This document shows positions 59,626 through 64,000 of a DNA stretch of 64,000 nt, piece after piece (within the stretch, counting starts at the first letter, position 1; the number at the start of each line of letters is the position of its first letter). The DNA lies in NCBI GenBank assembly GCA_963800415.1, contig CAWDBS010000072.1:1-64000 (forward strand). Reading direction: 5' to 3'. Below the pieces are notes generated by a model. That model had not been told where the DNA came from. It made no database searches and saw nothing but the letters and a program-made list of their open reading frames with translations. Made by a program: the position numbers and the translations under genes. The stretch comes from Palsa-504 sp963800415. GTDB taxonomy: Bacteria > Actinomycetota > Actinomycetes > Streptosporangiales > Streptosporangiaceae.

Positions 59626-61056
59626 TCATCGGCCCAGCGCGGCCTGGCCGCCGCTGGACAGGCAGAGGGCGAGGAACACCGTGACGATGGCCAGCCATCG
59701 GGTCATCCGGTTGCGCGGAACCTGGGTCAGCGCGGCCCAGGCCACCGCCGTGTACCAGGCGAAGACCCAGGGGGCGACCAGCACCCAGGCGAAGGTCAGG
59801 GCGAACGGCCAGACCACTTCCTGGGGCTGATCGGAAGAGATACGCCGCTGGATGAACCACGCGACCACGATCAAGGCGATCGGCCACAGGCAGCTGATGA
59901 TGATGGCCGTGGTGGCGTGGCTGGCATGGAGCGCGAGGCTGATCTTCTCCACGGACCACGACGGCGACGGCAGGGTGACCTGCTTCAGCCCGCCGAACAG
60001 AGGTTTCAGTGCGCCGAGCCCGTAGAAGCTGTACTCCACGGCGAGCGTCCCCACTGACACCGCCGTGATCACGATGACGCGCTTCCATTCGTGGCTGCGG
60101 AGCAGTGGCCACGCGAGCCCGGCCCCGATCAGCACCGCGTAGATCTTCACCCCGCAGGCCAGACCGACCAGTATCGCGATCAGTGCGTCCCCGCGGATAC
60201 TCGAGGTGCGGCGCGCCAGCTGGATCGCGCAGATCGCCGCCGCCGCCACGAACGTGTCCAGGTGACCGCCGCCCACCAGCTGCTGAATGAGCACCGGGTT
60301 TGCGGTCCAGAATAGCGTCGCCCGGACCGGATCGTCCGAGGTCTTCAGGAGCAGCCATCCGACGCCGATGAACACGGCGCCGTTCAGGATCATCAGGATC
60401 CAGATGGTGGTGGCGACGTTCGCGCCGCCAATCGTCGCCGCGAACCGCTGGACCGCGGTGGCGATGGGCCCGTAGACGGACGGCTGCTGCTTCCAGATCG
60501 CGCCGACGACATAGGTGTAGGCGGGGTCACCCCAGGCCTGGGGGTTGGTCGTGTACGGGTTTCCGCCCTGGGCCGCGATCCGGCCGTAGGCGGCGTAGCT
60601 TCCGGTGTCCGACGAGCCGACCGGGGTGAGGCTGACCATGACCGCGGCGACGGCCGTACTCGCCATCAGCAGGTGACGGGGGTTGGGCTGCCAGCCCTGG
60701 CTGTGCGCCCAGAGCATGCCGGCGAGTCCCAGGCAGGCGAGAATGACCCCCGTGTAGAGCAGTGCCGTCGCGATGATGACGGTGTGGCTCAATGACGGTA
60801 GGAGGGTCGACAGCGGCAGCCTGATGGCCAGCGTCTCGGCGTTCGGCGCGGTCGCCCCGACGAACATGCTCAGCAGCAGACCGGCCCCGGACACCGTGAT
60901 GGCGACTTTCGGCTTGGAGAGCTTGCTCCAGGCCAGCGTGCGGATGAGCGTGCTAATGATCCGGCCGACGAGACCGGCCGCCCCACGTTCCTCCAGGGGA
61001 CCGTCCGGTTCGGTCAGCTCGGCCGAATTGATCGGCGCCTGTGTCACTTGGGCCAT
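59626..61056 (-). CDS. Polyprenol-phosphate-mannose-dependent mannosyltransferase (MptB-like)
   Basis: 476 residues with about 12 membrane helices. After the first helices comes SLTPVGSSDTGSYAAYGRIA and AQGGNPYTTNPQAWGDPAYT, the Asp-containing loop typical of GT-C enzymes related to MptA/MptB, then FWTANPVLIQQLVGGGHLDT. MptB elongates alpha-1,6-mannan in lipoglycans, using the donor made by a Ppm1-like enzyme. The exact acceptor in this organism is unknown. Confidence 0.85.
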   Translation of the reverse strand: MAQVTQAPINSAELTEPDGPLEERGAAGLVGRIISTLIRTLAWSKLSKPKVAITVSGAGLLLSMFVGATAPNAETLAIRLPLSTLLPSLSHTVIIATALLYTGVILACLGLAGMLWAHSQGWQPNPRHLLMASTAVAAVMVSLTPVGSSDTGSYAAYGRIAAQGGNPYTTNPQAWGDPAYTYVVGAIWKQQPSVYGPIATAVQRFAATIGGANVATTIWILMILNGAVFIGVGWLLLKTSDDPVRATLFWTANPVLIQQLVGGGHLDTFVAAAAICAIQLARRTSSIRGDALIAILVGLACGVKIYAVLIGAGLAWPLLRSHEWKRVIVITAVSVGTLAVEYSFYGLGALKPLFGGLKQVTLPSPSWSVEKISLALHASHATTAIIISCLWPIALIVVAWFIQRRISSDQPQEVVWPFALTFAWVLVAPWVFAWYTAVAWAALTQVPRNRMTRWLAIVTVFLALCLSSGGQAALGR

Positions 61057-61286
61057 GCCTCCGCGGGCGGACCTGTGTGTTTACTTCCGGCACGAGTTTC
61101 CCGATGCCGCCCCTTTCCAGGCGCTAGATGCCTTCGTCACCCCATGATCGGCCCAAGCACTGTGCAGGTCTTGGCCAGTCTAGGGCGGCGACGTAAACGC
61201 TGGTAAGGTCGGCGGCTTGTTTTACAGGCCGTCAGCCTCCGTTCACTGGATCCGCCGGCCGCCGCAGCCGGGTAAGAATTGATGAC

Positions 61287-62309
61287 ATGGCGGAGCCGGA
61301 CTACCGTGCCTACGCCGCCGCCGGGGCCGGGGCGCTGCAGCAGTGGTACCGGCCGTGGCGGGGCTTGTGGGCGACGACCGGGTGGTGGAACAGCGCCAAC
61401 GCGCTCACGGCGGTCATCGGTTACACGCAGTGCACCGGCGACAACACCTATGCCGGGGTCATCGAGCGGTCATTCAAGCGCGCCCGCCGACGGCACCAGG
61501 GTTTCACCAACAGCTACTACGACGACAACGCGTGGTGGGCCCTGGCCTGGGCCGCGGCCTACGACCTGACCCGCGACCGCCGCTATCTCCGGGCCGCCCA
61601 GTCGATCTTCGACCGCAACACGGCGGGCTGGGATGACACCTGCGGCGGCGGCCTGTGGTGGAACGAGGACAGGAAATACAAGAACGCGATCACCAACGAG
61701 TTGTTCCTTACCCTGGCCGCCCGTCTGCATCAGCGCGCCCCGGACGCCGGGAACAGCTACCGGGCCTGGGCGCTGCGCACGTGGGAGTGGCTGCGCGCCA
61801 GTGGCATGATCGGGATCAGCGGCTTGGTCAACGATGGGCTCACGCCGGCCTGCGAGAACAACGGCGGCCCGACGTGGACCTACAACCAGGGCGTGATTCT
61901 CGGCGGACTGGCCTCCCTGTACGAGATCAGCGGTGACCGCGGCTACCTGGAGCAGGGAGAATCGATCGCCGGCGCGGCGTTGGCCCAGCTGGCCAGCCAG
62001 CCGTCGGCCAGGGCCCCGGGCATCCTCGCCGAGCCCGGCGAAACCACCGTGGCCGCCAACGGTGACCGCACGCAGTTCAAGGGCATCTTCGTCCGCTACC
62101 TCTGCGACTTCTGGCGGCAGAGCCCGCGCCCGGCCTACCGCTCGTTCATCCTCGCCAATGCCCGGTCCATCTGGGACAACGCCAGAAATGCGGACAACCA
62201 GTTCGGGTTTCGTTGGGGCGGTCCCTTCGACCAGCCCGATGCCAGCCGGCAGAGTTCAGCCTTGGACACGCTGAACGCCGCGGTCGCCGTCACCGCGAAC
62301 CAGGCCTGA
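61287..62309 (+). CDS. GH76 family glycosidase (alpha-1,6-mannanase-like)
   Basis: 340 residues, an (alpha/alpha)6 barrel: WRGLWATTGWWNSANALTAV, NSYYDDNAWWALAWAAAYDL with the catalytic DD pair, GGLWWNEDRKYKNAITNELF and TWTYNQGVILGGLASLYEIS. GH76 enzymes hydrolyse or transglycosylate alpha-1,6-mannan. No signal peptide is seen, so it may act inside or leave by another route. It faces the MptB-like gene, suggesting a mannan theme. The 230 bp between them hold no gene. Confidence 0.88.
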   Translation: MAEPDYRAYAAAGAGALQQWYRPWRGLWATTGWWNSANALTAVIGYTQCTGDNTYAGVIERSFKRARRRHQGFTNSYYDDNAWWALAWAAAYDLTRDRRYLRAAQSIFDRNTAGWDDTCGGGLWWNEDRKYKNAITNELFLTLAARLHQRAPDAGNSYRAWALRTWEWLRASGMIGISGLVNDGLTPACENNGGPTWTYNQGVILGGLASLYEISGDRGYLEQGESIAGAALAQLASQPSARAPGILAEPGETTVAANGDRTQFKGIFVRYLCDFWRQSPRPAYRSFILANARSIWDNARNADNQFGFRWGGPFDQPDASRQSSALDTLNAAVAVTANQA

Positions 62310-62374
62310 AGCGGCGGCCACGCGGATCCGCGTCGCGCCCGCCGGGTCCGGCCCAGCCGGATACCGTGGACTCC

Positions 62375-64000
62375 GTGAAAGGGATGCGGGCCCGCCCGAT
62401 GCTGCTCAGTGCCCTCGCCGTGGCCGCGGTCCTGGCGGCCGTACTAACCGGCCTGGGTTCCGGCCGGGCCCAGGCGGCAGCCAAGCCGAGGACGGCCGTG
62501 TCGTCGCACGTCGTAATCGTCGGCCTTTCCGGCCTTCGCTGGACCGACGTGTCCGCGTCGGCGACGCCGGCCCTGTGGAGAATGGCCCGGGCCGGGTCAC
62601 CCGGGTCGCTGGTCGCCTTCGCCGTGAATCCGCACACGTGCCCCGCCGACGCGTGGCTGACACTCAACGGCGGGGACCGGGCGCAGGCCCCGCACACCGG
62701 CGACGGCCTGTGTCCGGCGCTGCCGGCCGTGACCGTGCGGCCCGGTCAGGCTCGTGTCCCCGGCCCGGCGACGGTCGCGGCCATGCCCTCCCTGGTCTCG
62801 TACAGCCAGCGCTTCGGGTACAGCCCCCGGTGGGGACTGCTGGCCTCTGCCGCCGGGAGCGGCAACTGCGCGACGGCCGTCGGCCCTGGTGCCGCGCTGG
62901 CGCTGGCCGGCCCGGCCGGCCACGTCGGCGCCTACCTGCCCGCCGTCTCCGCCGTCAGCCGGACGGTGCTGGCTCGCTGCCCGCTGGCCGTGGTGGATCT
63001 CGGTTCGCTCCCGGACGGGTCCGGCGGCCACGGCGGCGCCCGCGCCGCCGCCGTGCGGCACGCCGACACCCAGCTCGCCGTTATCACCGCCGAGCTGCCC
63101 CGCGGCACCACGCTGATGGTGATGGGGGCCGGGTCCACCGGCATCCCGCCGCACCTGCAGGTCGTCACGATCAGCGGCCCGGCGTACCGGTCCGGCCTGC
63201 TCCGCGCCCCCTCGACGCGGCAGGCCGGGATGGTGGTGCTCACCGACCTGACGCCAACCGTGCTCGGCTGGCGCGGCCAGCCCCGCCCGACCGGGCTGCC
63301 CGGCTCGCAGATCACCCACGCTGGCCGCGGCGCGCTGGACTCTGCGGTCCGCGGGCTCATCGGGCAGGACACCACCTCCCAGGTGTGGATGAGCACGCAC
63401 GCCGTCTTCTACTGGATCTACGTCGCGGCCAACCTGGTCGTGCTCATCGGCGTAGGACTGGTCTGCTGGGGCGGCCACCCGGATCGGCGGCGGCGCCGGG
63501 CGGCGCTGTGGCGGCGCGCGGGCACCGCCGCGGGTGCGGTGGCCGCCGGATCGTTCCTGGCCAACCTGGTGCCGTGGTGGCTGATGTCGCACCCGGCGAT
63601 CTGGCAGTACGGGCTGACCCTGGTCTGGACCGCGGTGGTCGCTGCGATCGCGCTGGCCGGCCCGTGGCGGCGGGACCCGTTCGGGCCGCCCGGCACCGTG
63701 GCCCTGATAACCGTGCTGATCGTCGGGCTGGACGTGATGACCGGCTCCCGGCTGCAGCTGGGCTCGCCGTTCGGCCTGTCCGTCCTGGAGGGCGGCCGGT
63801 TCTACGGCATCGGCGGCGCCGGGGTCGGCCTGTATGCCGTCTGTACGGTCATCGCGGTGGCCTGGGTGGGCCGCAGCCTGGCCGCCGACCGGCATCGGGC
63901 GCTGGCGGCCGCGGTCGCGGTCGCGGCCCTCGCGGTCATCGCATGCGGCTGGCCGCAGTTCGGCGCCAAGGTGGGCGGCACGATCGCCATCGTCCCCTGC
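62375..64000 (+). CDS. Large actinobacterial membrane protein, incomplete at window end
   Basis: From GTG 62375 (or ATG 62384) the frame is open to the window edge, at least 542 codons. A signal-anchor (SALAVAAVLAAVLTGLGS) precedes an extracellular domain starting SSHVVIVGLSGLRWTDVSAS and containing NPHTCPADAWLTLNGG, FVY-like and VVDLGSLPDGSGG blocks, reminiscent of alkaline-phosphatase-like folds. From about residue 345 membrane helices follow (VFYWIYVAANLVVLIGVGLV and more), reaching KVGGTIAIVP at the end. Proteins with this plan are common in actinobacteria and have no assigned function. Confidence 0.7.
   Translation, partial: MKGMRARPMLLSALAVAAVLAAVLTGLGSGRAQAAAKPRTAVSSHVVIVGLSGLRWTDVSASATPALWRMARAGSPGSLVAFAVNPHTCPADAWLTLNGGDRAQAPHTGDGLCPALPAVTVRPGQARVPGPATVAAMPSLVSYSQRFGYSPRWGLLASAAGSGNCATAVGPGAALALAGPAGHVGAYLPAVSAVSRTVLARCPLAVVDLGSLPDGSGGHGGARAAAVRHADTQLAVITAELPRGTTLMVMGAGSTGIPPHLQVVTISGPAYRSGLLRAPSTRQAGMVVLTDLTPTVLGWRGQPRPTGLPGSQITHAGRGALDSAVRGLIGQDTTSQVWMSTHAVFYWIYVAANLVVLIGVGLVCWGGHPDRRRRRAALWRRAGTAAGAVAAGSFLANLVPWWLMSHPAIWQYGLTLVWTAVVAAIALAGPWRRDPFGPPGTVALITVLIVGLDVMTGSRLQLGSPFGLSVLEGGRFYGIGGAGVGLYAVCTVIAVAWVGRSLAADRHRALAAAVAVAALAVIACGWPQFGAKVGGTIAIVPC

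Overview
The window is high-GC DNA with GTG starts, stop/start overlaps of the GTGA or ATGA type, and family content (RbpA, DUF397, DUF2637, Ppm1-type and MptB-type mannosyltransferases, encapsulin with a DyP cargo) that points to a soil actinobacterium, probably near Streptosporangiales or Streptomyces. No rRNA, tRNA or CRISPR array was recognised.

Layout. 1-7.4 kb: VapBC pair, a frameshifted 2-oxoglutarate oxygenase, a secreted protein with a frameshifted end, a LexA C-terminal relic, a PGPGW membrane protein, a gamma-carbonic anhydrase and a cytochrome P450. 7.8-17.6 kb: a nested mobile element. An ISAs1-type insertion sequence (18-bp perfect terminal repeats) has its transposase split by a group II intron. 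The intron's reverse transcriptase gene is split in turn by two different serine-recombinase elements. Removing both elements on paper rebuilds a 597-codon reverse transcriptase, and removing the intron rebuilds the transposase exactly. In both recombinase elements the predicted circular junction lies inside one of the element's own genes: a DUF5372-like gene regains its start codon in one, and the recombinase regains its proper end in the other. 17.8-25 kb: a DUF5709 relic, two closely related PHA synthase genes in inverted orientation around an acyl-CoA dehydrogenase, and IS66 and IS1634-like relics. 25-30.6 kb: truncated host genes (ABC ATPase start, CsoR start) next to an actinobacterial integrative-element remnant (DUF2637), an AbiEii-like nucleotidyltransferase toxin pair, a DUF7711-like gene and a decayed DUF222/HNH gene.

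30.8-44 kb is mostly ordinary chromosome: GNAT, NrdJ-tail-like protein, TetR/SDR divergon with three operators, CBS protein, Ppm1-like synthase, RbpA, GDPD, two RNA methyltransferases, DUF3817, adenylate kinase overlapping a PRPP synthetase, and an S9 peptidase. 44.1-46.2 kb is a DyP peroxidase/encapsulin nanocompartment locus with a TnpB-element relic wedged between cargo and shell genes. 46.7-47.1 kb is non-coding and carries five DnaA-box-like 9-mers spaced 22, 20, 21 and 11 bp, then an AT-rich patch and a strong terminator. 47-64 kb holds a second P450, an HATPase and a DUF397 regulator, an MFS exporter, a lipoprotein serine hydrolase, a PadR/ABC ATPase/FtsX-like permease operon (permease frameshifted), a beta-propeller lipoprotein, an MptB-like mannosyltransferase, a GH76 glycosidase and the start of a large membrane protein.

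How genes work together. Ppm1-like and MptB-like enzymes fit polyprenol-phosphate-mannose glycan synthesis, with GH76 acting on alpha-1,6-mannan. PRPP synthetase makes AMP, which the overlapping adenylate kinase can recycle. The encapsulin shell is expected to package the peroxidase through its C-terminal tag. Several frameshifted genes cluster in accessory stretches; whether these are true decay or base-calling errors cannot be settled from sequence alone.
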